NCBI RefSeq assembly: GCF_051846915.1
Contig: NZ_JBPYCR010000015.1
Location: forward strand, 12,751 to 76,750
Origin: JBPYCR01 sp051846915
GTDB taxonomy: Bacteria; Bacillota; Bacilli; Bacillales; Amphibacillaceae
Reading direction: 5' to 3'
DNA: 64,000 nt
Shown: positions 26,044 through 34,484 of the stretch, one piece after another
How the letters are laid out: each line of letters opens with the position of its first letter
Position numbering within the stretch: position 1 is the first letter of the stretch
Notes under the pieces: generated by a model
Database searches by the model: none
Seen by the model: the letters and a program-made list of their open reading frames with translations, nothing else
What the model was told of the DNA's origin: nothing
Translations under genes and position numbers: made by a program

Positions 26044-27018
26044 TTATTTGTTCCTCTTGCTTAGCCGACCAAGTAAAAATGCTCCAAGTCCTATCCCGAT
26101 CATGGTATTCGTCTTTTTATTGAATACTTGTTTAAAAAAGAGATTGAGGTTTTGCGGACGTTCGGCAAGCCGACGCATAAAATAGCCATACCAATCCGTG
26201 CCAAATGGTACATACGTACAAAAATTGTACCCCTCCTTGGCGAGATCCAGCTGCATGTCCTTTCTAAAACCGTACAACATTTGAAATTCAAATTTTTCTC
26301 TTGGGATCTGGTTTTCTTCAACGAATTTTTTCACATGGTTAATAATATGATGATCATGGGTTGCAATGGAAGTAAATTTCCCGTTTAATAAATGATATTC
26401 GATTAAGCGAAGAAAGTTTTCATCGATTTCTTTTTTATCTTGATAGGCAACTTCAGGTGATTCTTTATAGGCGCCTTTTACAATCCGTAGTCGGAAGTGT
26501 TTATATTGCTTAATATCATTTATCGCCCGGAAAAAATACGCCTGAATGACTGTTCCGATATTATCATACGTTTGGGCAAGCTCGTCGATTAAATCAAAGG
26601 ACGGCTGCAAATGGTCGTAATCCTCCATATCAAAATTAATGAAGATATTATATTCATGCGCTTTAGAAACAATCTCCCGCAAGTTTTGTAAGCAGAAGCC
26701 AAAATCAATATCAAGACCAAGCTGTGTTGGCTTCAGCGAAATATGAGCATCGATATTGTTTTGATTAATCGATTCGATGACAGATAGAATGTGTTTTTTC
26801 GCTTCGATTGCTTCATCTTTTTCAAAAACAAATTCCCCAAGGTTGTCAATCGTCGCTGAAATTCCTTGTGCGTTTAGTTGTTTGACGCTTTCGACCATTT
26901 CTTCCACATTTGTTCCAGCAACAACCGATTGCGCCCCTAATTTAAAGCCGTATCTTTTGGCTGCTTTATTCAGCATTTGGTTTTGTGATAATCCGATGAA
27001 AAAATTTTTAATCCACAT
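26044..27018 (-). CDS. Proline dehydrogenase
   Basis: FAD-dependent enzyme oxidising proline to pyrroline-5-carboxylate. The 324-residue barrel matches the monofunctional Bacillus PutB/FadM type: SLKPTQLGLD near residue 98, FINFDMEDYDH near 127, VKGAYKESPEV near 181 and the C-terminal YVPFGTDWYGYFMRRLAERPQN, where RRLAER contacts the substrate. The last 20 residues are basic. Two ATGs lie close together; the second (27018) has correct spacing from GAGGG. No partner pyrroline-5-carboxylate dehydrogenase is adjacent. Together with proC nearby, both arms of proline turnover are in this window. Confidence 0.93.
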   Translation of the reverse strand: MWIKNFFIGLSQNQMLNKAAKRYGFKLGAQSVVAGTNVEEMVESVKQLNAQGISATIDNLGEFVFEKDEAIEAKKHILSVIESINQNNIDAHISLKPTQLGLDIDFGFCLQNLREIVSKAHEYNIFINFDMEDYDHLQPSFDLIDELAQTYDNIGTVIQAYFFRAINDIKQYKHFRLRIVKGAYKESPEVAYQDKKEIDENFLRLIEYHLLNGKFTSIATHDHHIINHVKKFVEENQIPREKFEFQMLYGFRKDMQLDLAKEGYNFCTYVPFGTDWYGYFMRRLAERPQNLNLFFKQVFNKKTNTMIGIGLGAFLLGRLSKRNK

Positions 27019-27294
27019 AGCCATCCCTCTTTATTTTTAAGTTTAGTCGTATCATGTACAATAATATGTTAAACGATTCCGCTTTGTTTATTATATCATT
27101 TTCAAAGTTACTTTTCCTTCCATAGGGTAGCTGTCTATGTTGGATTTTGTCTGCTAGCTTACGCTAAATTAGCGAGCTTTATATTTTATGCGAAAACGAA
27201 AACTGTATTAGAATAAAAGTGCACAGCAGTCTTGTGTTGAATTTAACAAAAGAGTAATCCCCTATCACGTTTTTAAAAAGGTGGCTTTAACTTT

Positions 27295-27792
27295 ATGAAG
27301 ATTGTTGTAATAGCTGATACGCACATGCCCAATAAAGCGAAAAAACTCCCAAATCAGCTCATCACGGAATTGAAAGCAACTGATCTCATTATTCATGCAG
27401 GCGATTGGCAAACGATGGATGTTTACCGAGAACTTTCAACGTATGCGAAGGTAGAAGGTGTTATCGGAAATGTGGACGGTATAGACATTCAGCAGCATTT
27501 CAAGGAAAAAGAGATTTTACATTTAAACGACTTTAAGATTGGTGTTACACATGGTCATGGCCAAAAGCTGACAACAGAAAAAAGAGCTAGGGCTGCTTTT
27601 GAAAAACAGGACGTTGATTGTATTATTTTTGGCCATTCACATATCCCTGTTTTGAAGTATGAAAACGATATTTTGATTTTTAATCCTGGTTCCCCTACGG
27701 ATAGAAGAAGGCAAGCTTATTATTCGTATGGTATTTTAACAATTGGAAAAGGCATTCATGCGGAACATGTTTTTTTTAGCGATAAAGATTAG
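27295..27792 (+). CDS. YfcE/MJ0936-type metallophosphoesterase
   Basis: A 165-residue calcineurin-like phosphoesterase. The metal-binding motifs are in order: ADTHMP (residue 8), HAGDW (about 36), GNVDG (about 59), THGHG (about 84) and FGHSHIP (about 111). This is the short single-domain YfcE family, which cleaves phosphodiester or phosphomonoester bonds; the natural substrate is not predictable here. It is 14-25 bases ahead of a lipoprotein gene and probably in one transcript with it. Confidence 0.88.
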   Translation: MKIVVIADTHMPNKAKKLPNQLITELKATDLIIHAGDWQTMDVYRELSTYAKVEGVIGNVDGIDIQQHFKEKEILHLNDFKIGVTHGHGQKLTTEKRARAAFEKQDVDCIIFGHSHIPVLKYENDILIFNPGSPTDRRRQAYYSYGILTIGKGIHAEHVFFSDKD

Positions 27793-27815
27793 AATCAAAT
27801 AAAGAGGTGCTTCAA

Positions 27816-28277
27816 TTGAAAAAACTATATCTTCTGATCCCTATATTGTTCATATTATCGGCTTGTAGTAGTCCGCAATCAAAAACAAATTATTATTTAT
27901 CACTAACAGGCGAAAGTGAGACGTGGGAATTGAACGGCTATGAATTAATGTTCACTCAAGATGGAAAGAAGATAGGAAATGGAAAACTGAACATGAAGGA
28001 GGAAGAATATTTCACAGATTTCTTTAGTTTTAATACGCATGTTGTTAAAAACGGTGTAGATAATCGAATTCATGCTGGTTCCGTATCAGGGAGAACTAAT
28101 ATTTCGGAACAGATGACAGGAACAATTGAAGGTGAAGATGGAAAACCTGTTTCATTCGAAGAAGTAAGTAATATTTACATGATTGTTAAGTGGTGGGACA
28201 CCGATAAAAATGAAGATGTCCAGGAACGAATTGATTTATATGAGAAGCCGGAAAAAGAGGAAACGTTTTTAAATTAA
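27816..28277 (+). CDS. Lipoprotein of unknown function
   Basis: A 153-residue lipoprotein with signal MKKLYLLIPILFILSAC; the lipobox LSAC gives the acylated Cys at about residue 17. The mature protein has SLTGESETWELNGYELMF, a beta-rich pattern seen in small Bacillus lipoproteins. A GTG at 27807 is an alternative start, but AAGAGGTG then lies too close; the TTG at 27816 fits better. It directly follows the phosphoesterase gene. Confidence 0.7.
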   Translation: MKKLYLLIPILFILSACSSPQSKTNYYLSLTGESETWELNGYELMFTQDGKKIGNGKLNMKEEEYFTDFFSFNTHVVKNGVDNRIHAGSVSGRTNISEQMTGTIEGEDGKPVSFEEVSNIYMIVKWWDTDKNEDVQERIDLYEKPEKEETFLN

Positions 28278-28634
28278 ATGGCGCAAGAATGAAAACAACT
28301 TTGACTATTTAAACACCTCTTATAAAATGCAGCTTGGACGTTACTATTACATTCGAACAACATACAACAAAGGTGGCAAAATACATTAACCCTTTTTTGT
28401 CACGAAAAGCAGAGGCGTGACGATTGTATTATTAATAACTGTTTTGTGAAAGTGTGGGTGAAGGTTCACATTCACCCTTGAAATAGGATATAATAGAGAG
28501 AAATGAAAAGCAAAGCAAATAGAGATGATAAACAGGTGCTTGGTCACTTGGATATAGTCGATGAGTAAGTTATATTTCGTACTATACTTACTCGTTGATC
28601 GGGTAGATGCTGCAAAAAAAGGGGATTACGTCAT
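28278..28634 (+). promoter_or_regulatory. dnaX upstream region with promoter and inverted repeat
   Basis: No gene is seen. A TATAAT at 28489-28494 with TTCACA at 28465-28470 (18-base spacer) is the best promoter for dnaX. The inverted repeat GGGTGAA (28456-28462) / TTCACCC (28471-28477) overlaps the -35 region and could be an operator. Confidence 0.55.
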
Positions 28635-30326
28635 ATGGGCTATCAAGCTTTATATCGTGTGTGGCGTCCAAGGAAATTTGCAGACGTTGTTGGGCAATCA
28701 CATATAACACGAACACTGCAAAATGCCATATCGCAAAACAAATTTTCCCACGCGTATTTGTTTTCGGGGCCACGCGGAACCGGAAAAACGAGTGCGGCAA
28801 AAATATTTGCGCAAACGATTAATTGTGAACAGGCGCCGACAGAAGAGCCTTGTAACGAATGTGCTGCTTGTCGAGGGATTTTGGATGGTTCAATTTCCGA
28901 TGTCATTGAAATTGATGCGGCATCGAATACGAGTGTAGATGATATCCGGGAAATACGGGATAAAGTTAAATATGCATCCAGTTCAGTCCCTTACAAAGTG
29001 TATATTATTGATGAGGTACATATGATATCCGTCAATGCTTTTAACGCATTATTAAAGACACTGGAAGAACCGCCCGCACACGTCGTGTTCATTTTGGCAA
29101 CGACAGAGCCGCATAAAATTCCGTTAACGATTATTTCCCGCTGCCAGCGATTTGACTTTAAGCCAATCGGGAATAAGACGATTATTGAGCGATTAAAGGT
29201 TATCGTTGAAGCAGAGGGCTTATCAGTAGCGAACGATGCGTTGGAAGCTGTTGCTCTGGCAGCTGAAGGTGGAATGCGTGATTCACTTAGTGTGCTGGAT
29301 CAAGCAATTTCATACAGTACGGATCGAATAGAACTGGAAGATGTCCTTGCCGTAACCGGTGGTGTGTCACAAAAAGTATTAACAGATATTGTACAAGCGA
29401 TGTATGAACAGGATGTTCAGCGGACGCTTCAATTGTTTGATGACCTCATTCAGAACGGGAAAGATCCAAGCCGTTTTGTATATGATCTTATTTACTTTTT
29501 GCGTGATGTTTTATTTTATAAAACGGCGCCGGCATTAGCAGAACATTTGGAACGAGCCGTGCTTGATGATACGTTTGAAAAGTTAACCGAACAAATCTCG
29601 GTTACATGGATACAGCAAGCGATTGTTCAATTGAATGAATGTTTGCAGGAAATAAAATGGACGAACAGCCCAAGAGTTTTTATCGAAATCGTACTGTTGA
29701 CGATCACCAATCAATATGAAGAACAGCATAAAGAGCAACAATCAACGAATGTGGCGATAGAACCAGAGGTGGTAGAACGGTTAACAAATCGGCTAACACA
29801 GCTGGAAAAGGAAATTCAAACATTACAACAAGCGCCAAAGTCGACACCTGTTCAGCAGCCGAGAAGGCAGCCACCGAAACAGCAGACAAAAAACAGCTAC
29901 AAGATCCCTTATGAGCGGATAAGACCTGTTTTAGAAGGAGCGGAAAAGTCCGCCTTACAAGAAGTAACCGCGGTTTGGGCGAACTTTTTAACGCAGCTAA
30001 AATCGACGAATGCTCCTGCACATGCAACTATACAGGATAGTAAACCAGCAGCCGCTTCAGAGGGCGGGCTCGTCGTTGCGTTCAAATATGAAATTCATTG
30101 TTCTTTATTTTTGGATAATCGAAATACGGTTGAATCGGTGCTCGGGAATGTACTTGGAAAGAGTGTAACGATTTTTCCGATCCCCGAAAACGCTTGGCAG
30201 CAGTTACGATCGGAATATATTAACAGACAAGAAGAGAGTGCTACAAATGAAGAACAAGAAGGCAACCCGCTTATCGATGAAGCCCGCAAGCTAGTCGGTG
30301 ATGATTTATTAGAAATTCGCGACTAA
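28635..30326 (+). CDS. dnaX: DNA polymerase III gamma/tau subunit
   Basis: Clamp-loader ATPase that opens the DnaN clamp; tau also binds the polymerase and helicase. The 563-residue protein has Walker A FSGPRGTGKTSAAK (about 42-55), four zinc-binding cysteines (CEQAP...CNECAAC), Walker B YIIDEVHM and the sensor TTEPHKIP. The C-terminal region after about 370 is Gln-rich and variable. The ATG follows AAAGGGGATT. It heads a run dnaX-yaaK-recR. A programmed frameshift is not evident by eye. Confidence 0.98.
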   Translation: MGYQALYRVWRPRKFADVVGQSHITRTLQNAISQNKFSHAYLFSGPRGTGKTSAAKIFAQTINCEQAPTEEPCNECAACRGILDGSISDVIEIDAASNTSVDDIREIRDKVKYASSSVPYKVYIIDEVHMISVNAFNALLKTLEEPPAHVVFILATTEPHKIPLTIISRCQRFDFKPIGNKTIIERLKVIVEAEGLSVANDALEAVALAAEGGMRDSLSVLDQAISYSTDRIELEDVLAVTGGVSQKVLTDIVQAMYEQDVQRTLQLFDDLIQNGKDPSRFVYDLIYFLRDVLFYKTAPALAEHLERAVLDDTFEKLTEQISVTWIQQAIVQLNECLQEIKWTNSPRVFIEIVLLTITNQYEEQHKEQQSTNVAIEPEVVERLTNRLTQLEKEIQTLQQAPKSTPVQQPRRQPPKQQTKNSYKIPYERIRPVLEGAEKSALQEVTAVWANFLTQLKSTNAPAHATIQDSKPAAASEGGLVVAFKYEIHCSLFLDNRNTVESVLGNVLGKSVTIFPIPENAWQQLRSEYINRQEESATNEEQEGNPLIDEARKLVGDDLLEIRD

Positions 30327-30519
30327 GAAGGAATGTTGTATCAACCGGACGTTTTAATCAAATTTGCAATAGTCCGTTCGTTGAGAAGGATGTTTTTCAT
30401 GAATTGGAAAGAAGACATTTGTGTATGTTCTAAGCAGCCAAAGCAATAATGTATACACATTGTAGTATAATGGGGCATTATTTATAAAAGGAAAACATAA
30501 TATATAAGGAGGATGTACT

Positions 30520-30837
30520 ATGAAAGGCGGAAACATGGGTAACATGATGAAACAGATGCAGAAAATGCAGAAAAAAATGATGAAGGCACAGGAAGAGTTG
30601 CAAGCAATGAACTTTGAGGCTTCTGTTGGTGGTGGAATGGTTACCGTAACTGCTAATGGTGCGAAGGAAATTATCGATGTGAATATAAATGAAGAAGCTG
30701 TTGATCCAGATGATGTTGATATGCTACAAGATATGGTTTTAGCAGCAGTAAATGATGTGATGAAACAAATAGACGAAAAAACAAATGAAACAATGGGGCA
30801 GTATACGAAAGGGTTAAATATGCCTGGAATGTTTTAG
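30520..30837 (+). CDS. yaaK: YbaB/EbfC nucleoid-associated protein
   Basis: A 105-residue DNA-binding protein of the YbaB/EbfC family. The Met- and Lys-rich N-terminal helix (MMKQMQKMQKKMMKAQEEL) and the core GMVTVTANGAKEIIDV are characteristic, and the conserved MPGMF ends the protein. The ATG follows AAGGAGGATG. It stands between dnaX and recR as in almost all Firmicutes, 12 bases ahead of recR. Confidence 0.96.
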   Translation: MKGGNMGNMMKQMQKMQKKMMKAQEELQAMNFEASVGGGMVTVTANGAKEIIDVNINEEAVDPDDVDMLQDMVLAAVNDVMKQIDEKTNETMGQYTKGLNMPGMF

Positions 30838-30849
30838 GAGGCAGACAGG

Positions 30850-31446
30850 ATGTACTATCCAGAACCAATTTCCAAACTAATCGACAGCTTTACGAAGTTG
30901 CCGGGAATTGGCCCTAAAACGGCTGTCCGATTAGCTTTTTTTGTAATTGAAATGGCAGAAGACGATGTGCTCGAATTTGCCAAAGCGCTCGTAAGTGCAA
31001 AGCGTGAACTCACGCACTGTTCTATTTGTGGTCATATTACTGACCAGGAGGTTTGTTCCATCTGCCAGGACGGGACACGTGATGAATCGATTATTTGTGT
31101 AGTGGAAGATCCAAAAGACGTCATTGCCATGGAGAAGATGAAAGAATTCACCGGCAGATACCATGTTTTGCATGGATCCATATCACCGATGGATGGAATT
31201 GGCCCCGATGATATAAATGTTCCTGACTTGCTTCATCGCCTAAAAGACGAAAAGGTCGAGGAAATTATTTTGGCAACCAATCCGAACATTGAAGGAGAAG
31301 CAACGGCAATGTACATCTCTCGTCTAGTCAGACCATCGGGTATTCGTACAACTAGAATTGCGCATGGATTGCCTGTAGGCGGCGACTTGGAATATGCAGA
31401 TGAAGTAACGCTGGCGAAATCACTTGAAGGACGGCGGGATGTATAG
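30850..31446 (+). CDS. recR: Recombination protein RecR
   Basis: A 198-residue RecR, which forms a ring clamp and acts with RecF and RecO. It has the helix-hairpin-helix LPGIGPKTAVRLAF (about 17-30), a C4 zinc finger (CSICGHITDQEVCSIC, 57-72), a TOPRIM domain with VVEDPKDVIAME and a C-terminal Walker B-like ATNPNIEGEATAMYI segment. The ATG follows AGGAGGCAGACAGG. Confidence 0.98.
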   Translation: MYYPEPISKLIDSFTKLPGIGPKTAVRLAFFVIEMAEDDVLEFAKALVSAKRELTHCSICGHITDQEVCSICQDGTRDESIICVVEDPKDVIAMEKMKEFTGRYHVLHGSISPMDGIGPDDINVPDLLHRLKDEKVEEIILATNPNIEGEATAMYISRLVRPSGIRTTRIAHGLPVGGDLEYADEVTLAKSLEGRRDV

Positions 31447-31571
31447 CTGCTCTGTTCGAGTGAAACAAAGCCAGCCTTTCAGCTTCAACTCAACAATTAC
31501 TATTTTTAGAGGGATACCGAGTTTCAAAAAATGACGCTCCTGTGAATCGGTGAAAAATTTGGATTCAAAAC

Positions 31572-31622
31572 AACATTCGAAGCTTTCGCATAAATTGGCT
31601 AAAACCAAGTTTTCTAATAAGG
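31572..31622 (+). repeat. Short hairpin repeat C, copy 1
   Basis: The segment GAAGCTTTCGCATAAATTGG, then CTAAAACCAAGTTTTCTAATAA, resembles 38799-38852 and 50077-50126. It has a TTGGC/CCAA half-palindrome and abuts repeat A directly. Confidence 0.6.
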
Positions 31623-31623
31623 T

Positions 31624-31770
31624 TAGAAAGTATAAAATTCTGGCGCATAGCTGTCTAGCTCCAGCGCCCAGCCCCTCGAGGTCTTAAGCAATAACTCTTC
31701 GTGGCAAAACCGCCACTCCGATTTCTTGCTTAAGCTTGTCGGGGCTTACCAGGGCGCTTGCGCTTTTCTT
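31624..31770 (+). repeat. Dispersed structured repeat A, copy 3
   Basis: Same element and orientation as the copy at 16071, with AGAAAGTATAAAATTCTGGC at its left end and GGGCGCTTGCGCTTTTCTTA-type right end. Most of the 31447-31787 gap between recR and yaaL is this repeat plus repeat C. Confidence 0.85.
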
Positions 31771-31787
31771 AATAAGTTGGTGATTCG

Positions 31788-32000
31788 ATGAGTAAAAAGG
31801 TGAAAAAGACGGATGTCGATAAGCAATTATTGTATGCCATTATTACTGTGGAAGCAGAATGGAAAAAAATGCAGTCGATTATAGACCAAAGCATTGATCC
31901 GGTAGACAGTAGTCTTCATCGCGTGAGTTTTGAACAAGCAAAATATATGTTTTTATTACGTGAAGCACGACACCGTAAAGTAAGTGCAATTCGATATTGA
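31788..32000 (+). CDS. yaaL: YaaL, DUF2508 protein
   Basis: A 70-residue charged protein of the DUF2508 family, function unknown, found between recR and bofA in Bacillus. The conserved part is FEQAKYMFLLREARHRKVSA at the C-terminus. No membrane segment or signal peptide is seen. Its ribosome binding site is weak (TTGGTGATTCG). Confidence 0.88.
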   Translation: MSKKVKKTDVDKQLLYAIITVEAEWKKMQSIIDQSIDPVDSSLHRVSFEQAKYMFLLREARHRKVSAIRY

Positions 32001-32099
32001 GACCCGCATCGTTTTTCGAAGTTTTCTAGCTTTTGGTTCTTTTTTGCAACGTTTGTTCATATGTACTAGATAACGGACAAGTTCAAGGAGGCTGAAGCT

Positions 32100-32363
32100 A
32101 TGAATTCCACTATCGTCATATCTATTATGGTCGGGTTAATTATTCTATTATTATTTATCGGGGCGCCTGTAAAGCCGATGCGGTTTATTGCACACAGTTC
32201 TGTAAAGATCGGGATCGGAATATTATTTTTGTTTTTCTTTAACGTTTTTGCTGGATCGATCGGATTGCACATTCCTATTAATCTGTTTACTGTATTAATC
32301 TCTGGGTTCCTGGGAATCTTCGGTGTCAGCTCGCTTGCTGCTATTCAAATTTTCCTTGTATAA
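32100..32363 (+). CDS. bofA: Pro-sigmaK processing inhibitor BofA
   Basis: An 87-residue integral membrane protein with two or three hydrophobic helices (about 5-22, 36-56 and 62-85). BofA holds the SpoIVFB protease inactive in the outer forespore membrane until the forespore signal arrives. The conserved C-terminal GFLGIFGVSSLAAIQ is present. The ATG follows AAGGAGGCTGAAGCT. Its place after recR-yaaL is conserved. Confidence 0.95.
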   Translation: MNSTIVISIMVGLIILLLFIGAPVKPMRFIAHSSVKIGIGILFLFFFNVFAGSIGLHIPINLFTVLISGFLGIFGVSSLAAIQIFLV

Positions 32364-32484
32364 ATGCTTGAGCGTATCCAATCTATTTATTGGAGATAAA
32401 AATTTTCGTTGTTTCCAAGATTTTATGTATAGACTCCAGTCGTTTAGGAAAAACTATGTACTAAACGATTAGGAGGGGAAGCAA

Positions 32485-32658
32485 ATGGAATATTGCGGCA
32501 TATGTGAAGAAAAGAAAGAAAATGGCATTCATTTATACAAACTATTTATTTGCTGTGAATGTGAAAGAAATATGATTCATACAGAGCCAAGAGAAGAAAA
32601 GTACCGCTATTACTTGAGTAAATTAAAAAATATGAATCAACCAACATTATATTCATAG
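32485..32658 (+). CDS. csfB: Anti-sigmaG factor Gin (CsfB)
   Basis: A 57-residue zinc-binding protein. The motif CGIC (4-7) and CCEC (23-26, within LFICCECER) form the metal site of Gin, and the protein ends QPTLYS, close to the PPLYS end of B. subtilis CsfB. Gin inhibits sigmaG (and sigmaE in the forespore) early in sporulation. The ATG follows AGGAGGGGAAGC. It is in its conserved place after bofA; xpaC and yaaN are missing here. Confidence 0.92.
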   Translation: MEYCGICEEKKENGIHLYKLFICCECERNMIHTEPREEKYRYYLSKLKNMNQPTLYS

Positions 32659-32853
32659 CTTTTATTTTTTTGGTCCATCCATATATTTATAAACCGTTTT
32701 ATCCAGTTCCGATAAATCAAATAAGCACCTTTGACCTTTGTAAGCTAACTTGCAAAGGTTTTTTGATTAATAAAGGAAATAGGTGTTTTACCATTTTGGA
32801 CTACTCGGACGTAGCCAGCTTATAAAAAAACTGTGAAAAAGAAATGGGAACAA
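32659..32853. other. csfB-tmk intergenic region
   Basis: Apart from the terminator at 32734 I see nothing. The rRNA operon, xpaC, yaaN and yaaO found in this area of B. subtilis are absent. Confidence 0.6.
32734..32766 (+). terminator. Terminator after csfB
   Basis: ACCTTTGTAAG (32734-32744) pairs with CTTGCAAAGGT (32749-32759), followed by TTTTT. Confidence 0.85.
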
Positions 32854-32882
32854 TTAAATGTTTGGCCGAACCATGCTATAAT
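32854..32882 (+). promoter_or_regulatory. Likely promoter of the tmk operon
   Basis: TTAAAT (32854-32859) and TATAAT (32877-32882) are 17 bases apart, 115 bases before tmk. Confidence 0.5.
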
Positions 32883-32997
32883 AGAAAGTACATACCTTTA
32901 TGAAGTTAATTCAACACACTAAACTTTTTAATCTTTATTTAACGTAAAAGGTCATAAAATACAGTAAATATGATTTTTAATTGAAGGAGAAGAATCA

Positions 32998-33627
32998 GTG
33001 GGCAACAATTTTATAACACTTGAAGGTGGCGAAGGAGCCGGTAAAACAACCATTCTCCATTTATTAAGCGAAAAACTCCAAGCGCTTGGCTATGACGTTT
33101 TAACAACACGAGAGCCCGGCGGGATTGAGATATCCGAGAAAATAAGAAATATTATTTTGGATACATCTCATACAGAGATGGAAAAAAGAACAGAAGCATT
33201 GTTATATGCAGCAGCGAGAAGACAGCATTTGGTTGAAAAGGTATTACCCGCTTTAGAAAATGGTAAAATAGTCTTATGTGATCGATTTATTGACAGTAGC
33301 CTTGCATATCAAGGGTATGCACGTGGGATTGGAATGGATGAGGTATATACAATTAATCAATTTGCCATTCAACAATGCATGCCCGGATTAACACTGTTCT
33401 TCGATATTAAACCAGAAAAAGGGCTGCAACGAATAGCTTCAAATAATAACCGAGAAAGAAACCGCTTGGATATGGAAACCCTCTCTTTCCATCAGATGGT
33501 TTATGAAGGGTACAGCAAGCTTCGGGAACGATTCCCAGAACGGATTAAAACGATTAATGCAGATCAGCAACTTGATAAAGTAGTTGCAGACGCATGGAAT
33601 AATATTGTTGAATATATTAGTAAGTAA
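32998..33627 (+). CDS. tmk: Thymidylate kinase
   Basis: Phosphorylates dTMP to dTDP. The 209-residue protein has the P-loop EGGEGAGKTT (8-17), the substrate motif TREPGG (about 37-42) and DRFIDSSLAYQG (about 94-105). The lid region is the short basic type (NNNRERNRLD). The start is GTG after AAGGAGAAGAATCA. It opens the conserved run tmk-darA-yaaR-holB-ricT-yabA, with gaps of about 10-60 bases suggesting an operon. Confidence 0.98.
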   Translation: MGNNFITLEGGEGAGKTTILHLLSEKLQALGYDVLTTREPGGIEISEKIRNIILDTSHTEMEKRTEALLYAAARRQHLVEKVLPALENGKIVLCDRFIDSSLAYQGYARGIGMDEVYTINQFAIQQCMPGLTLFFDIKPEKGLQRIASNNNRERNRLDMETLSFHQMVYEGYSKLRERFPERIKTINADQQLDKVVADAWNNIVEYISK

Positions 33628-33651
33628 CAAAAAGAAAAGGAGGCAAAAATA

Positions 33652-33981
33652 GTGAAGCTTATTATAGCTGTTGTACAGGACAAAGATTCAAATCGTTTGA
33701 TTAATGCACTAAGCGGAGAGAATTTCCAAACGACAAAACTGGCGACTACTGGTGGGTTTTTAAAGGAAGGGAACACAACATTGATGATTGGTTGTCAAAA
33801 CGAGTACGTTGATGAGGCTTTATCCGTTATTAAAGATAATTGTTCTCAGCGCGAACAGATGGTAGCACCAATATCACCAATGGGAGGAAATGCCGATTCA
33901 TATATTCCAAAACCCGTAAAAGTAGAAGTCGGTGGAGCAACGGTATTTATTCTTCCGATTGAATCGTTTTTCCGCTTTTAA
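33652..33981 (+). CDS. darA: Cyclic di-AMP receptor DarA
   Basis: A 109-residue PII-like protein (YaaQ, PstA) that binds c-di-AMP as a trimer. The family pattern ATTGGFLKEGNTTLMIG (about 30-46) and the C-terminal GGATVFILPIESF are present. The start is GTG after AAGGAGGCAAAAATA. Its output is unresolved in Bacillus, though it is linked to osmotic and potassium homeostasis through c-di-AMP. Confidence 0.96.
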   Translation: MKLIIAVVQDKDSNRLINALSGENFQTTKLATTGGFLKEGNTTLMIGCQNEYVDEALSVIKDNCSQREQMVAPISPMGGNADSYIPKPVKVEVGGATVFILPIESFFRF

Positions 33982-34015
33982 TAATAGAAATTATGTAAGG
34001 AAGGGACTGAACGTC

Positions 34016-34447
34016 ATGAAAATAAGTCAAGAGCTGCGATCACAAATGGATACAAAGCAACAACGGTCTGTCACAGATCCTAAACAAGACTTTATGCGTA
34101 TGGTTCAGTCCCAAACGTATCAATTAAAACAAGAAGAATTGCAAGGCCTCATGAAAGATATAACTGTGCAAGGAGAAAAATTAGCTCGTTTTCGATCTTT
34201 TCGGGATTTGGCTAAATTTAAGCGTATGATTAAAGATTTTCTGCAAGAAACGGTATATAAAGGGCTGCAGTTAGAGCAATCGCACCGTTTCACAATGGAT
34301 GGCCAGAATAAACTGGCACTTGTAAAAGAAGTAGACGATAAATTAGTAGAATTAACGGAAGAAATGATGAATCAAGAAAAGAAGACAGTAGATCTTCTAG
34401 GGATTATTGGAGAAATTAAAGGTCTGTTGATTAATATATATACGTAA
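34016..34447 (+). CDS. yaaR: YaaR, DUF327 protein
   Basis: A 143-residue, largely helical protein of the DUF327 family (YaaR), function unknown, always in the tmk-holB operon. The core is RSFRDLAKFKRMIKDFLQE. The ORF is open for 28 further codons that overlap darA; the ATG at 34016 after AAGGAAGGGA is the correct start. The strong alpha-helical, Gln/Glu/Lys-rich composition suggests coiled coil. Confidence 0.9.
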   Translation: MKISQELRSQMDTKQQRSVTDPKQDFMRMVQSQTYQLKQEELQGLMKDITVQGEKLARFRSFRDLAKFKRMIKDFLQETVYKGLQLEQSHRFTMDGQNKLALVKEVDDKLVELTEEMMNQEKKTVDLLGIIGEIKGLLINIYT

Positions 34448-34484
34448 GAAAGTTGCAGTTAAGAATGGGAACGGTGACTGAGCT

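Noticed and set aside
29704..30027. 107-codon minus-strand frame in dnaX
   Set aside because: Complement of the Gln-rich tau region; no start signal.
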